A stretch of DNA of 64,000 bases from Desulfuribacillus stibiiarsenatis (GCF_001742305.1 NZ_MJAT01000012.1:331866-395865), one strand, 5' to 3'. Positions 17,278 through 26,963 are shown, counted from the stretch's first letter. Program-made: numbers and translations. The notes: generated by a model from the sequence alone, not told the origin.

Positions 17278-18198
17278 TTGAAAATTGCTGATGGACATTG
17301 TGATTATCTTTACCAAAAATCTAGAAAACAGCCGACAGTAATTTCCTATTCAACTCTAAAACAATCTCGTGTCAATATACAAAATTTTGCCTTGTTTGCT
17401 AGTAAACAAGGTGGTTCCATAGAGTCATCAGAAAAGATATTGCAAGAATATCAAAAACAAATACAGATATTTAAAGATGATTTCATAAATCGAACGGATT
17501 GTGTATTCATAAAATCTAAGAATGATTTTGATAACAATAGTGTATTACATGTTCTTCTTTCGCTAGAAGGTTGTGACATACTTGCATATTCTAGTGATTT
17601 CTTCGATCAACTTTGGAACTTAGGTGCCAGGATTTTTGGTTTAACCTGGAACCACGATAATGCTTTTGCTACTTGTTGTCATACGAAAAAAAACACTGGG
17701 TTAACGTTTAAGGGTATTGAATTTATGCATAAATTAAGTAAGAATCATGCGATTGTCGATGTATCACACTTATCCGAGCAGTCATTTTGGGATATAATAG
17801 CACTCAATGAGAGTCAACCAACAATCATTGCGAGTCACTCGAATAGCAAGACTGTGTGTAATCATGTTCGAAACTTATCGGATGGACAAATTAAAGCAAT
17901 CATTTCAAGTGGCGGAGTTATAGGAATAAATTATGTGCCAGAATTTCTAAATGAAGAGAAAGAAAAAGCCACTATGGATGATGTGATTCGTCACATAGAT
18001 ACTATAATTAAACACGGTGGAGAAAACGTGGTTGCTTTAGGCTCTGATTTTGATGGTGCTGCATTGATAAAAGAACTAAATTCGCCACATTCTTTACAAA
18101 TCTTATCTTATAGGCTTAACAAGGAGTTTGGCGATAAGATAGCGAATAAAGTTATGTTTGAAAACTGGAAGAATTTTTTGTTGGATAGATTACCTTAA
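17278..18198 (+). CDS. Membrane dipeptidase family (peptidase M19) protein
   Basis: About 306 residues of the renal dipeptidase (M19) amidohydrolase family. Expected zinc and active-site elements: ADGHCDYL at the N-terminus (usual DGHND), the bridging Glu in LSLEGCD, the His in VDVSHLS and in ASHSNSK, and GSDFDG near the C-terminus. It probably hydrolyses dipeptides. There is no signal peptide, so it is likely cytosolic. TTG 17278 lies just after ggggtgag; GTG 17269 is an alternative. The PHP gene follows 18 nt later, probably co-transcribed. Confidence 0.88.
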   Translation: MKIADGHCDYLYQKSRKQPTVISYSTLKQSRVNIQNFALFASKQGGSIESSEKILQEYQKQIQIFKDDFINRTDCVFIKSKNDFDNNSVLHVLLSLEGCDILAYSSDFFDQLWNLGARIFGLTWNHDNAFATCCHTKKNTGLTFKGIEFMHKLSKNHAIVDVSHLSEQSFWDIIALNESQPTIIASHSNSKTVCNHVRNLSDGQIKAIISSGGVIGINYVPEFLNEEKEKATMDDVIRHIDTIIKHGGENVVALGSDFDGAALIKELNSPHSLQILSYRLNKEFGDKIANKVMFENWKNFLLDRLP

Positions 18199-18216
18199 AA
18201 GAAAAGGAGTTTATAG

Positions 18217-19029
18217 ATGATAGATTTACATATTCATACCACAAGTTCCGATGGAACACGTACTCCTAAAAATACAATTATCGAAGCATATGAAAAAAAA
18301 ATTCAAGCTATTTCTATTACTGATCATGATACAACAGAAGGTTTCTCGGAGGCTGTTACGTTTGCTGAAGAATTTAACATTGAACTAATTCCTGGTGTAG
18401 AGATTAGCGCTTTTTACGGGACGCAAGAGATTCATATTCTTGGTTATTATATTGATGTAAAGAACAAGCCCTTGCAAGCAGAATTAGAAGTAATTAAACA
18501 ATCAAGATCCAATAGAGCAATACAAATGGTCACACTATTAAATAAATATAACTACGACATTAGTATACAAGAAGTAATGGAAGAGGCGAAGACTGGTACA
18601 ATTGGCAGACCGCATATTGCTAGATGTTTAGTGCAGAAAGGGTATTATCGGTCTACAGATGAGGTATTCCACAATCTATTATCACGTGGGAAAAAAGCAT
18701 ATGTCGAAAGATATAAACTATCGATTCAAGACGCTATAGAGTTGATTAGTAGTGCCGGCGGAATTTCAGTAGTTGCACATCCTGGATTATACAAATCACC
18801 ACTAGACTGGACACAACTAATAAAGTATGGAATTTCTGGAGTTGAAGCATTTCATAGTAAACATGATAGAGCAACTTCCAAAAAATATAAAGATATAGCA
18901 ACTAAACATGGTTTAATTGTGACAAGTGGATCTGACTGCCATGGAAATGGAGAGGCGTCAATACTTGGAACAACTGAAGGTGAATATTCTATAATTGAGA
19001 ATATGAAAGCATTACTACCAACAGTTTAA
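18217..19029 (+). CDS. PHP domain phosphoesterase (YciV/RNase AM type)
   Basis: A 270-residue stand-alone PHP protein. Metal ligands appear in DLHIHTTSSDGT (H5, H7, D12), ITDHDT, PGVEIS, RPHIARCLV, VAHPG and SDCHG. Stand-alone members of this length include YciV/TrpH enzymes acting as 5'-3' exoribonucleases or nucleoside bisphosphate phosphatases. The exact substrate cannot be read from the sequence. Ribosome binding site aaaaggag before ATG 18217; probably in one transcript with the M19 gene. Confidence 0.85.
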   Translation: MIDLHIHTTSSDGTRTPKNTIIEAYEKKIQAISITDHDTTEGFSEAVTFAEEFNIELIPGVEISAFYGTQEIHILGYYIDVKNKPLQAELEVIKQSRSNRAIQMVTLLNKYNYDISIQEVMEEAKTGTIGRPHIARCLVQKGYYRSTDEVFHNLLSRGKKAYVERYKLSIQDAIELISSAGGISVVAHPGLYKSPLDWTQLIKYGISGVEAFHSKHDRATSKKYKDIATKHGLIVTSGSDCHGNGEASILGTTEGEYSIIENMKALLPTV

Positions 19030-19145
19030 AAAGAATTGTAAAATAAAGAATAAAAAAATGAAAATTTTTATTAAGCTTGTTCTATAATAAGTAATCCCTC
19101 ATATACTTTAAGCGAATAGGATTTCGCGCTAAGGAGGGTTTTATT

Positions 19146-20627
19146 GTGGAAAAGATCGATATTTTTAAAGATATTGCAGAGAGAACAGGTGGAGATGTTT
19201 ATCTTGGAGTTGTAGGTCCAGTGCGTACAGGAAAATCAACTTTCATAAAAAAGTTCATGGAATTGCTCGTGCTGCCTAAAATTGACAATCCGTCACAGCG
19301 TCAAAGAGCACAAGATGAACTACCTCAAAGTTCAGCAGGAAAAACAATCATGACAACAGAACCAAAATTCATTCCAAACAATGCTATTACCATTGAAGTT
19401 GAAGAAAATTTAAACATCAATGTTAGGGTAGTTGACTGCGTGGGTTATGCAGTAGAAGGTGCTAAAGGTTATGAAGATGATGAAGGAAATCCACGCATGA
19501 CAAATACACCATGGTATGACGATCCAATTCCGTTTCATGAAGCTGCTGAAATTGGAACTCGCAAAGTTATTGCAGAGCATGCAACGCTTGGTGTTGTAAT
19601 CACAACAGATGGAACAATTGCAGACATCGCTAGAGAAAATTACATCGATGCTGAGGAACGTGTAGTTCAAGAACTAAAAGAAGTTGGCAAACCGTTTGTA
19701 ATGATTGTGAATTCTATCAAGCCATTAAGTGAAGAAACACAGGCTCTAGCAAGTGAATTAAAAGAGAAATATGACATCCCAGTATTAGCGATGAGTTGTG
19801 CTATGATGGATTCACAAGATGTATACAAAACATTAAAAGAGGTATTATTCGAGTTCCCTGTTACAGAAGTAAATGTGAACTTACCGAGTTGGGTTATGGT
19901 TTTAGATAATGATCACTGGTTAAGAAGTAAATTTGAGAATTGCGTAAGTAATTCTTTGAATGATATTAAACGCATACGTGATGTGGATCGAGTAGTATGC
20001 GCATTATCTGAAGAAGAGTTCGTTGAAAAAGCGAACCTATCGAATCTACAAATGGGGCAAGGCTCAGTTGATATTGATTTATTTGCACCTGATGAGTTAT
20101 ATGATCAAGTTCTTACTGAGATTGTCGGAGTTGAAATACAGGGTAAAGACCATCTAATGAAATTAATGAAAGACTTAACATTTGCTAAAAAAGAGTATGA
20201 CCAAATTGCTGGTGCACTAGCGATGGTGAAATCAACAGGTTATGGTGTTGCATCTCCAAGAATTGAGGATATGCAATTGCAAGAACCAGAATTGATTCGC
20301 CAGGGGTCTAGATTTGGTGTTCGCCTAAAAGCGACTGCACCAAGTATTCATATGATTAAGATTAATGTAGAGTCAGAATTTGCTCCAATCATTGGCTCTG
20401 AAAAGCAAAGTGAAGAACTCGTAAGATACCTAATGCAAGACTTTGAGGAAAACCCACTCAAAATATGGCAATCCGATATATTTGGTAGATCACTTGCTGA
20501 TGTGGTTAAGGAAGGTATATCTGCAAAGCTATCACTTATGCCGGAAAATGCAAGATATAAGTTTAAAGATACCCTAGAAAGAATCATCAACGAAGGTAGC
20601 GGTGGCCTCATAGCTATCATATTGTAA
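19146..20627 (+). CDS. spoIVA: Stage IV sporulation protein A (spore coat morphogenetic ATPase)
   Basis: A 493-residue SpoIVA, the standard length. It opens MEKIDIFKDIAERTGGDVYLGVVGPVRTGKST with Walker A Lys30, as in B. subtilis, and has the TRAFAC-like RVVDCVGYAVEGAKGY region and TNTPWYDDPIPFHEAAEIGT. It ends in GGLIAIIL, the conserved membrane-targeting tail. SpoIVA polymerises with ATP hydrolysis on the forespore outer membrane as the base of the coat. GTG start after aaggaggg. A possible sigma-E -10 CATATACTTT lies at 19100-19109; its -35 is unclear. Confidence 0.97.
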   Translation: MEKIDIFKDIAERTGGDVYLGVVGPVRTGKSTFIKKFMELLVLPKIDNPSQRQRAQDELPQSSAGKTIMTTEPKFIPNNAITIEVEENLNINVRVVDCVGYAVEGAKGYEDDEGNPRMTNTPWYDDPIPFHEAAEIGTRKVIAEHATLGVVITTDGTIADIARENYIDAEERVVQELKEVGKPFVMIVNSIKPLSEETQALASELKEKYDIPVLAMSCAMMDSQDVYKTLKEVLFEFPVTEVNVNLPSWVMVLDNDHWLRSKFENCVSNSLNDIKRIRDVDRVVCALSEEEFVEKANLSNLQMGQGSVDIDLFAPDELYDQVLTEIVGVEIQGKDHLMKLMKDLTFAKKEYDQIAGALAMVKSTGYGVASPRIEDMQLQEPELIRQGSRFGVRLKATAPSIHMIKINVESEFAPIIGSEKQSEELVRYLMQDFEENPLKIWQSDIFGRSLADVVKEGISAKLSLMPENARYKFKDTLERIINEGSGGLIAIIL

Positions 20628-20634
20628 TAAGTCT

Positions 20635-20664
20635 AAAGAAGCACAAAAAAAGTGCTTCTTTTTT
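20635..20664 (+). terminator. Intrinsic terminator after spoIVA
   Basis: AAAGAAGCAC (20635-20644) and GTGCTTCTTT (20652-20661) with an A7 loop, running into more T residues. Confidence 0.85.
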
Positions 20665-20713
20665 TATTTGTTAGGAGAAAAGTAATGAATTTAAGCTTTA
20701 AAATAGTAAAATG

Positions 20714-20741
20714 TTGAAATAATACTACTCTATGGTATAAT
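20714..20741 (+). promoter_or_regulatory. Sigma-A promoter of hbs with extended -10
   Basis: TTGAAA (20714-20719), 16-bp spacer, TATAAT (20736-20741) preceded by TGG (extended -10). This fits high constitutive expression of the HU gene 70 nt downstream. Confidence 0.75.
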
Positions 20742-20812
20742 CAGTCTTGATTTTAGTAGTCGCTAATAGGGGTTACTATTATATAACGAAAATATAAGAA
20801 GGAGGTGAACTC

Positions 20813-21085
20813 ATGAACAAAACAGAATTAGTTGCAAAAGTAGCAGAAATGACGAATTTAACTAAAAAAGATGCGGGTAAAGCTGTTGAAGCGACATTAG
20901 ACGCAATCTCTGAAGCATTAACGAATAATGATAAAGTTCAATTAATAGGTTTCGGAAACTTTGAAGTAAGAGAACGTGCTGCTAGAAAGGGCCGTAATCC
21001 ACAAACTGGGACTGAAATTGAAATTCCTGCGAGTAAAGTTCCTGCTTTTAAGCCTGGGAAAGCATTAAAAGACGCGGTAAACTAG
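20813..21085 (+). CDS. hbs: HU family nucleoid protein (HBsu)
   Basis: A 90-residue HU protein: [32 protein letters not shown], then [45 protein letters not shown], including the DNA-inserting arm with the conserved Pro. It compacts the chromosome as a homodimer. Strong ribosome binding site gaaggaggtg. The gene stands between spoIVA and folE, as in B. subtilis, with its own promoter and terminator. Confidence 0.98.
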   Translation: MNKTELVAKVAEMTNLTKKDAGKAVEATLDAISEALTNNDKVQLIGFGNFEVRERAARKGRNPQTGTEIEIPASKVPAFKPGKALKDAVN

Positions 21086-21120
21086 TATTTACATAACTTT
21101 GCTTTTATATATTTTTATAG

Positions 21121-21151
21121 AATAGGATATCGAAAAGATATCCTATTTTTA
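21121..21151 (+). terminator. Intrinsic terminator after hbs
   Basis: AATAGGATATC (21121-21131) and GATATCCTATT (21137-21147) with a 5-nt loop and trailing T residues. Confidence 0.85.
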
Positions 21152-21219
21152 TTTCCCTATTTCACTTTTTCAATTATTCAAGGTATACTATTGCATATCG
21201 CAATAAGCAGGAGGATTTT

Positions 21220-21786
21220 ATGACTAATTTTGATCATGATAAAATTGTGAAGGCAGTAACAATGATTCTAGAAGCAATCGGTGAAGACCCAACAAGAGAA
21301 GGTCTCCAAGATACTCCTAAGAGAGTCGCAAAGATGTATGAAGAAGTATTTGCAGGGATTCATGAAGATCCGGCTAGCCCATTGGGGACTATATTTAATG
21401 AAAATCATGGGGAATTAGTGATTGTTAAAGATATTCCATTTCATTCAATGTGTGAACATCACCTAGTCCCATTCTTTGGAGTTGCCCATGTTGCGTACAT
21501 TCCCTCTGACGGAAAGGTAACTGGATTAAGCAAATTAGCTCGTGTCATTGATATAGTTACTAAGAGACCTCAACTTCAAGAGCGAATTACTACTACTGTA
21601 GCTGAAGTTATAGTAGAAAAGTTAAATCCACTAGGTGTTGCCGTAGTGATTGAGGCTGAGCATATGTGTATGACTATGAGAGGTATAAAAAAACCTGGAT
21701 CAAAAACTATCACGTCTGCCGTACGTGGAATTTTTGAAAATGATATTGCATTACGTGCAGAAGCATTTAGTTTAATCAAGGGTTAG
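21220..21786 (+). CDS. folE: GTP cyclohydrolase I (FolE/MtrA)
   Basis: A 188-residue FolE1 enzyme, first step of folate synthesis from GTP. Zinc and catalytic motifs are [14 protein letters not shown] and [11 protein letters not shown]; the N-terminal [21 protein letters not shown] is typical. ATG 21220 after aggagg. In B. subtilis this gene (mtrA) is directly followed by mtrB; here three accessory genes separate the two. No TRAP-type triplets are seen near its start. Confidence 0.96.
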   Translation: MTNFDHDKIVKAVTMILEAIGEDPTREGLQDTPKRVAKMYEEVFAGIHEDPASPLGTIFNENHGELVIVKDIPFHSMCEHHLVPFFGVAHVAYIPSDGKVTGLSKLARVIDIVTKRPQLQERITTTVAEVIVEKLNPLGVAVVIEAEHMCMTMRGIKKPGSKTITSAVRGIFENDIALRAEAFSLIKG

Positions 21787-21829
21787 TTATAAAGATCTCT
21801 ATATTTTACTTTTAAATGGGGGTATAATG

Positions 21830-22591
21830 ATGAAATTTGTAAGGTTTAAAATCAATCAATCGATTCGTTATGGCATATTAGAAGATGATATGGTTCGTGA
21901 AATTGATAGTGACTTTCTAGCTGAATATGAACTTACAAATGCTTATTATAAATTGCAAGAAGTCAAGTTATTAGCGCCAGTTATACCTTCAAAATTAATA
22001 GCTGTAGGAATTAACTATCAGGATCACGCGGCCGAACTTCAATTTACTACTCCAAAAGAGCCGCTAATATTCCTAAAACCTAGTTCAGCGATTATTGGTT
22101 ATGGACAGGAGATTAATCAACCCGAAACAGCTAGTCGTATTGATTATGAAGGGGAATTAGCAATTGTAATTGGCGAGGTTGCAAAGAATATTAGACAAGA
22201 GGATGCGAGAAGATATATTCTTGGGGCAACCATTTGCAACGATGTGACGGCGCGCGATTTACAAAAGCTAGACAATCAATGGACCAGATGTAAGGGGTTT
22301 GATACATTTGCACCTCTTGGACCTTGGATTGTCACAGATTTAGATTATGATAATTTGTCCATCGTAACGAGGCTAAATGGGAAGCAAGTACAATCTTCAA
22401 ATACAAGTAATATGGTACATAACACAAATCGATTAGTTTCCTATATTTCTTCTATCATGACATTGTACCCTGGAGATGTAATTATCACGGGAACGCCTTC
22501 TGGTATTGGACCAATGAAACATGGTGATATAGTAGAAATTGAAATCGAAGGCATTGGAATTTTAAGAAATTCTTTTACAGCATTAGTATAG
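21830..22591 (+). CDS. Fumarylacetoacetate hydrolase (FAH) family protein
   Basis: About 253 residues of the FAH superfamily. Recognisable parts: IAVGINYQDHAAE, PLIFLKPSSAIIG, the metal-binding acids in IDYEGELAIVIG, CNDVTARDLQ, GFDTFAPLGPW and DVIITGTPSGIGPM. Members cleave C-C bonds or decarboxylate small diketo acids such as oxaloacetate or acylpyruvates; substrate cannot be assigned. ATG 21830 is spaced better from ggggg than ATG 21827. It lies 10 nt before the RNHCP gene, within a probable operon running to mtrB. Confidence 0.88.
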   Translation: MKFVRFKINQSIRYGILEDDMVREIDSDFLAEYELTNAYYKLQEVKLLAPVIPSKLIAVGINYQDHAAELQFTTPKEPLIFLKPSSAIIGYGQEINQPETASRIDYEGELAIVIGEVAKNIRQEDARRYILGATICNDVTARDLQKLDNQWTRCKGFDTFAPLGPWIVTDLDYDNLSIVTRLNGKQVQSSNTSNMVHNTNRLVSYISSIMTLYPGDVIITGTPSGIGPMKHGDIVEIEIEGIGILRNSFTALV

Positions 22592-22600
22592 GAGATTTAC

Positions 22601-22939
22601 ATGACGAGAAGAAAAACAACACATATCAACGAGTCATTTACATGTGAAAATTGCGGATTTGAAGTACCACCAATTAAAGGTGGTGGCTGCAGAAATCATT
22701 GTCCTAGTTGTCTTGTTTCGAAACATCTAGATAATGTGCCAGGAGATAGAGAAAGTGCATGTAAAAGTTTAATGGACCCAGTGGACATAGAATATAAGAG
22801 CCATAAGGGATATATGATACTACATAAATGTCGTGCATGTGGTATGGTAAAGTATAACAAGGCTGCACTAGATACATTAGAATCGCCTGATTGTTTGGAT
22901 GAGATCTTAAAAATAATGAAAAATAAATCGATCACCTAA
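22601..22939 (+). CDS. RNHCP domain zinc-ribbon protein
   Basis: A 112-residue protein with two zinc-binding halves: CENCGFEVPP...GGGCRNHCPSC in the first, and HKCRACGMVKYNK in the second. The R-N-H-C-P string is the name-giving motif of the RNHCP family. The role of the family is not known; the Cys pairs suggest a structural zinc and possibly nucleic-acid binding. The start is 9 nt after the FAH stop with ggag in between, so it is likely co-translated. Confidence 0.85.
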   Translation: MTRRKTTHINESFTCENCGFEVPPIKGGGCRNHCPSCLVSKHLDNVPGDRESACKSLMDPVDIEYKSHKGYMILHKCRACGMVKYNKAALDTLESPDCLDEILKIMKNKSIT

Positions 22940-22998
22940 CAATTATTTTTACAACTCAACATATGATAATAATACAAATATGTTGGGAAGTGTGGTTT

Positions 22999-23283
22999 AT
23001 GGACGCCGGCCATACAATAGATATAGTAAATTCACAAAGTGTAACATTTATAGCGATTGTCAGTGCATTAGTCCAATTAAGTAAACGGTATATTAATCCT
23101 TATTATGCGCCTTTAGTATCAATTGTATTTGGGTTACTCATTTCAATAGGTTTTTATTATAGTGGCATAGATACAAGTGATAACTGGTTTATTGCTATAG
23201 TACGTGGTATAATAATTGGACTATCAGCAAGTGGGCTTTATTCAAATATTAACATGACACAAAAGCGAACGAAGAAAACTTAG
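22999..23283 (+). CDS. Small holin-like membrane protein
   Basis: A 94-residue protein from ATG 22999 with three predicted spans: [35 protein letters not shown] and [20 protein letters not shown], then a basic tail QKRTKKT. Size and layout resemble phage holins, but no lysis gene or other phage gene is near. The frame is open upstream to 22963 without a usable site. Function unknown. It ends 17 nt before mtrB and is probably in the same transcript. Confidence 0.65.
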   Translation: MDAGHTIDIVNSQSVTFIAIVSALVQLSKRYINPYYAPLVSIVFGLLISIGFYYSGIDTSDNWFIAIVRGIIIGLSASGLYSNINMTQKRTKKT

Positions 23284-23300
23284 AGTATGGAGAGTGTAGC

Positions 23301-23534
23301 ATGGCAGATCATAATAGCAGTGAATATTTTGTAATAAAAGCGCTAGAAAACGGAGTAAACGTAATAGGATTAACAAGAGGTCATGACACAAGATTTCATC
23401 ATTCTGAGAAATTAGATAAAGGCGAAGTAATGATTGCTCAATTTACTGAGCATACATCCGCTGTTAAAGTTAGGGGTAAGGCAGTAATTCAAACGAAATT
23501 TGGTTTACTATATACAACAGACAAGGAAGTGTAG
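23301..23534 (+). CDS. mtrB: Tryptophan RNA-binding attenuation protein TRAP (MtrB)
   Basis: A 77-residue TRAP subunit. The core [20 protein letters not shown] and [30 protein letters not shown] is very close to B. subtilis MtrB. The RNA-contacting residues K37, K56 and R58, and T25 and T30 near the tryptophan pocket, fall at the same positions. TRAP forms an 11-subunit ring that, with tryptophan, binds GAG/UAG triplets in trp mRNA. Such triplets are plainly visible in the trpE leader of this window (44590-44706). The gene is separated from folE by three accessory genes. No anti-TRAP gene is seen. Confidence 0.97.
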   Translation: MADHNSSEYFVIKALENGVNVIGLTRGHDTRFHHSEKLDKGEVMIAQFTEHTSAVKVRGKAVIQTKFGLLYTTDKEV

Positions 23535-23586
23535 GAATAGCCTGCGCTTTTTTTTCATAAAATGGGGCATAAGGAGGTTTTACATT

Positions 23587-24075
23587 ATGCTCGAGTTCGG
23601 AAGAGGGATATTTACCGCATGTGTCATTTCTACGTTTATATTGCTTTTAGTATCTTTTTACCCAATTGGAAATGATGAGTTTACGTTACAGACAGCTACT
23701 CCAGTTGTTAAACAGAATGATAGCACTATTCAAGATAAAGAAAAGATAAAAAGCATAATTGGGAACATAGATATAGATCAAACAATCAATAAAATTATTC
23801 TCGAAAATGAGGATACAATGGATGTGTATATGAACCTATTAGATGATCCCTCTGATTATGGGTTAATGGATAGTTATAAATTGTCGGATGCCGTATTCAG
23901 AGATTTCTCACAAATTAATGCCATTCGATTTTATATGTATAAAAATAATAAGCCTATTCTTTTAGTGAATACGAATAAAACCACCTTTTTTAATGAGTCA
24001 AAGAACCTTAATGCGTCTGGAGAATATTTTAAAAATATTCAAAAAGTGTTTTCATACACACTGATTCAAGAGTAA
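23587..24075 (+). CDS. Unrecognised membrane-anchored extracytoplasmic protein
   Basis: A 162-residue protein from ATG 23587, chosen for its perfect aaggagg site; the frame extends upstream through mtrB without one. A hydrophobic segment at about residues 8-29 (IFTACVISTFILLLVSFYPIG) acts as signal anchor. The rest is a soluble, Asp/Asn-rich domain (IDIDQTINKIILENEDTMDVYMNLLDDPSD...) outside the cell. No Cys in a lipobox. I do not recognise the family. The tail of mtrB lies 50 nt upstream, so co-transcription is likely. Confidence 0.7.
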   Translation: MLEFGRGIFTACVISTFILLLVSFYPIGNDEFTLQTATPVVKQNDSTIQDKEKIKSIIGNIDIDQTINKIILENEDTMDVYMNLLDDPSDYGLMDSYKLSDAVFRDFSQINAIRFYMYKNNKPILLVNTNKTTFFNESKNLNASGEYFKNIQKVFSYTLIQE

Positions 24076-24149
24076 TGAAACATATTACTTTCTAGTATAC
24101 AGTTTGTGCAATTGTATAAAATAATAATGATGATATAGGGGGGATTATT

Positions 24150-25544
24150 ATGATAGAAGCTGATTTATTGAAAAAAGTTGTACAAGAAGCTTTAAAGAAC
24201 GGTGGAGAATTTGCAGAAGCATACTTTGAACATAAAATAAGACAAGCTATCACTTGTGAAGATGGTAAAATAGAGAGAATTATTTCTGGTTTTGATTTAG
24301 GTGTTGGTATTCGCGTCATAGATAAGGATACCATATCTTATGCATTCTCGGATGATATTAGCGAAGAAGCCCTGCTAGAGGCCGCTAGAGTAGCAGGAAG
24401 TGCAGCGAAAAATAAAATTAATCATGCAATTAACTTGAATAAATATCACTTTGATAAGATACATAACATTAAAATCAGGCCTGAAACTATTGAAAAGCGC
24501 GACAAGGTAAATTGGGTACTACAAGCAGATCAAGCTGCGAGAAAATATAGTCCTTATATTTCACAAGTAATGGTCGGCTACACAGACTCTATTCAGAACA
24601 TAAAAATCGTAAATTCGAATGGTTTATTCGCTGAAGATGAAAGAATTCATACAAGATTAAGTGTTCAATCTGTTGCAATGAAAGATGGTATCATGCAAAC
24701 AGGTTATTATGGTCCGGGTCAAATGATTGGCAGTGAACTATTTGATACAGTTTCCCCAGAGAGTGTAGGTATAGAAGCGGCACGTATTGCAGTTACGATG
24801 TTAGATGCAAGTCCCGCTCCATCGGGCAGCCTACCTGTTGTTATTTCAAATGGATTTGGAGGGGTTTTGTTTCATGAAGCTTGCGGTCATCCACTAGAGG
24901 CGGATGCCATTCAAAAAGGAACCAGTGTATATAAAGATTTAGTGGGCAAACAGGTGGCCTCTCCATTAATAACAGCCATCGATAGTTCTCTAATCGTAAA
25001 TGGTTGGGGGTCATACCATATAGATGATGAGGGTCATCCCGCACAATCAAATGTTTTAATTAAAGATGGAATCCTACAAGATTACATGTACGATTATAAG
25101 CGTGCATTAGTAGAAGGTCGAAAATCCACTGGTAATGGTCGAAGAATGTCATATCAGCATATTCCAATCCCTCGTATGACAAATACTTATATTGATAGAG
25201 GGAATTCAAATCCTCAAGATATTATTAGTACTACAAAGGAAGGTTTTTTTGCGAAACGCCTTAGTGGAGGACAGGTGAATCCTGCTACAGGAGATTTTAC
25301 CTTTGTGGTATCTGAGGGTTATATGATTCGTAATGGTCAGATTGCTGAACCTGTAAGGGGAGCCACTCTAATAGGCAACGGTCCAGAGGTATTAAAGAAA
25401 ATTGATATGGTTGGAAACGATCTTGAGCTTGCTCCAGGGATGTGTGGTAAAAGCGGACAAAATGTACCCGCTGGTGTTGGTCAGCCTACTTTACGTATAA
25501 GTGAGTGTACTATAGGCGGAACTGAAATCAAAGGGGGGAAGTAA
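24150..25544 (+). CDS. tldD: TldD metalloprotease subunit
   Basis: A 464-residue TldD/PmbA family protein. The diagnostic metal site FHEACGHPLEAD (HExxxH) is present, together with GFGGVLFHEACGH, the C-terminal Cys/Gly-rich MCGKSGQNVPAGVGQPTLRI and GGTEIKGG. TldD pairs with TldE to form a cytoplasmic protease that trims unfolded peptides; in E. coli it matures microcin B17. ATG 24150 with aggggg upstream. The partner gene starts 1 nt after the stop, so the complex is encoded as one unit. Confidence 0.95.
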   Translation: MIEADLLKKVVQEALKNGGEFAEAYFEHKIRQAITCEDGKIERIISGFDLGVGIRVIDKDTISYAFSDDISEEALLEAARVAGSAAKNKINHAINLNKYHFDKIHNIKIRPETIEKRDKVNWVLQADQAARKYSPYISQVMVGYTDSIQNIKIVNSNGLFAEDERIHTRLSVQSVAMKDGIMQTGYYGPGQMIGSELFDTVSPESVGIEAARIAVTMLDASPAPSGSLPVVISNGFGGVLFHEACGHPLEADAIQKGTSVYKDLVGKQVASPLITAIDSSLIVNGWGSYHIDDEGHPAQSNVLIKDGILQDYMYDYKRALVEGRKSTGNGRRMSYQHIPIPRMTNTYIDRGNSNPQDIISTTKEGFFAKRLSGGQVNPATGDFTFVVSEGYMIRNGQIAEPVRGATLIGNGPEVLKKIDMVGNDLELAPGMCGKSGQNVPAGVGQPTLRISECTIGGTEIKGGK

Positions 25545-25545
25545 T

Positions 25546-26889
25546 GTGAGTAATAATTGGAACCAATGGATAGAATATGCGTTGCAAAAAGGAGCAGAAG
25601 AAGTCGAAATCATTTATGAGCACTCTGCGACGAACAACATAAAAGTATATGAACAAAAAGTAGAAGCATTAACGTCAGCGACTTCTAAAGGGGTCGGTAT
25701 ACGTGTGTTTATAAAAAAAGGTATGGGTTTTGCTTATACATCTGATTTAACAACTGAAACGATCCAAAAAGTAGTGGAAGAAGCGATTGAAAATGCAACA
25801 ATTTGTCCACCAGATGAGTTTAATGGATTGCCAGAGAAGCAAAATTACCAAAGTATTGAAGCTATATATCATGAAAATTATAAAGAAATCAGTATGGAGC
25901 AAAAGATTAAGTTCCTAATGGATTTAGAAAAACAAGCAAAGGATTACGACTCAGAAATTACAAAAGTAGTACAGGCTTCCTTTGCAGATCAAGTGACCAG
26001 CATTCAATTACTTAACTCGAAAGGGTTTGATGGTAGTTTTAAAAGTAACTACTGTTATGGAGGAGTATATGTAGCCGCTGAGCGTGTCGGGGAAATGCAG
26101 ACAGGGGGAGGTATGACCTTTAGTCGTAACTTTCATCAATTAGACCCTGATATTGCAGTACAAGAAGCATGTGATACGGCACTAATTTTACTTGGTGGTA
26201 AGAAAATCAAGTCACAAAAAGCAAATATTGTATTTGATAAAAAAGTTGGTATGATGTTTATGTACATCTTAGCAAATTCGTTATCCGCGGATGCTGTACA
26301 AAAAGGAAGATCGCTTTTTAAAGATAAAAAGAACCAATATATAGCTAGTCCGTTAGTTTCGATTATTGATGATGGATTGTATGAAAAGGGATTGGCTACT
26401 TCACCATTTGATGGAGAAGGAGTACCTTCTAGTACGACACATCTCATCCAAAATGGTGTGTTAAAAGACTATATGTATGACACGTATACTGCTAGAAAAG
26501 ATAAAGTGAGGTCTACAGGGAATGCTTCGAGATCATATAGATCTACACCATCTCTTTCAACGACAAATTTCTACTTAGAAAATGGAACTTCATCGAAACA
26601 GGATATTATTGGATCTGTGAAAAATGGATTTTATGTCATGGAAGTTTCAGGACTAGTAACAGGTGGTGCGAATCCAATTACAGGAGACTTCTCTGTTGGT
26701 GCTACAGGTAGATGGATAGAAAATGGGGAATTCACAACATCTGTTCGAGAAGTGACCATAGCAGGTAATATAATATCGATGTTAAAGGATATTGAGATGG
26801 TTGGTAACGATATGGAAATCATTCCGATTATGGGTTCCTTCGGATGCCCAACCATCAAAGTAAATGAATTAGCCATTAGTGGAATGTAA
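25546..26889 (+). CDS. tldE: TldE/PmbA-type metalloprotease partner subunit
   Basis: A 447-residue member of the same superfamily as TldD but without the HExxxH site: the equivalent region reads FMYILANSLSADAVQKGRSLF. This is the pattern of TldE/PmbA, the non-catalytic partner. The C-terminal VGNDMEIIPIMGSFGCPTIKVNELAISG is typical. GTG 25546 follows ggggggaag inside the end of tldD, indicating coupled translation. A strong terminator closes the pair. Confidence 0.93.
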   Translation: MSNNWNQWIEYALQKGAEEVEIIYEHSATNNIKVYEQKVEALTSATSKGVGIRVFIKKGMGFAYTSDLTTETIQKVVEEAIENATICPPDEFNGLPEKQNYQSIEAIYHENYKEISMEQKIKFLMDLEKQAKDYDSEITKVVQASFADQVTSIQLLNSKGFDGSFKSNYCYGGVYVAAERVGEMQTGGGMTFSRNFHQLDPDIAVQEACDTALILLGGKKIKSQKANIVFDKKVGMMFMYILANSLSADAVQKGRSLFKDKKNQYIASPLVSIIDDGLYEKGLATSPFDGEGVPSSTTHLIQNGVLKDYMYDTYTARKDKVRSTGNASRSYRSTPSLSTTNFYLENGTSSKQDIIGSVKNGFYVMEVSGLVTGGANPITGDFSVGATGRWIENGEFTTSVREVTIAGNIISMLKDIEMVGNDMEIIPIMGSFGCPTIKVNELAISGM

Positions 26890-26923
26890 GAATGATTTTC
26901 TTAATACGAATTATATTATAATT

Positions 26924-26960
26924 GTAAAAAGAGTCTATACTAAAACTAGACTCTTTTTAC
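26924..26960. terminator. Intrinsic terminator after tldE
   Basis: A perfect 14-bp stem (26924-26937 with 26947-26960) with A5 and T5 arms and a 9-nt loop. Confidence 0.85.
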
Positions 26961-26963
26961 TTG

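Noticed and set aside
19080..19109. Complete sigma-E promoter for spoIVA
   Set aside because: A -10 like CATATACTTT is present, but the -35 candidate fits poorly; only mentioned in the spoIVA entry.
22999..23283. Prophage lysis gene
   Set aside because: Three spans resemble a holin, but no endolysin, terminase or other phage gene is nearby.
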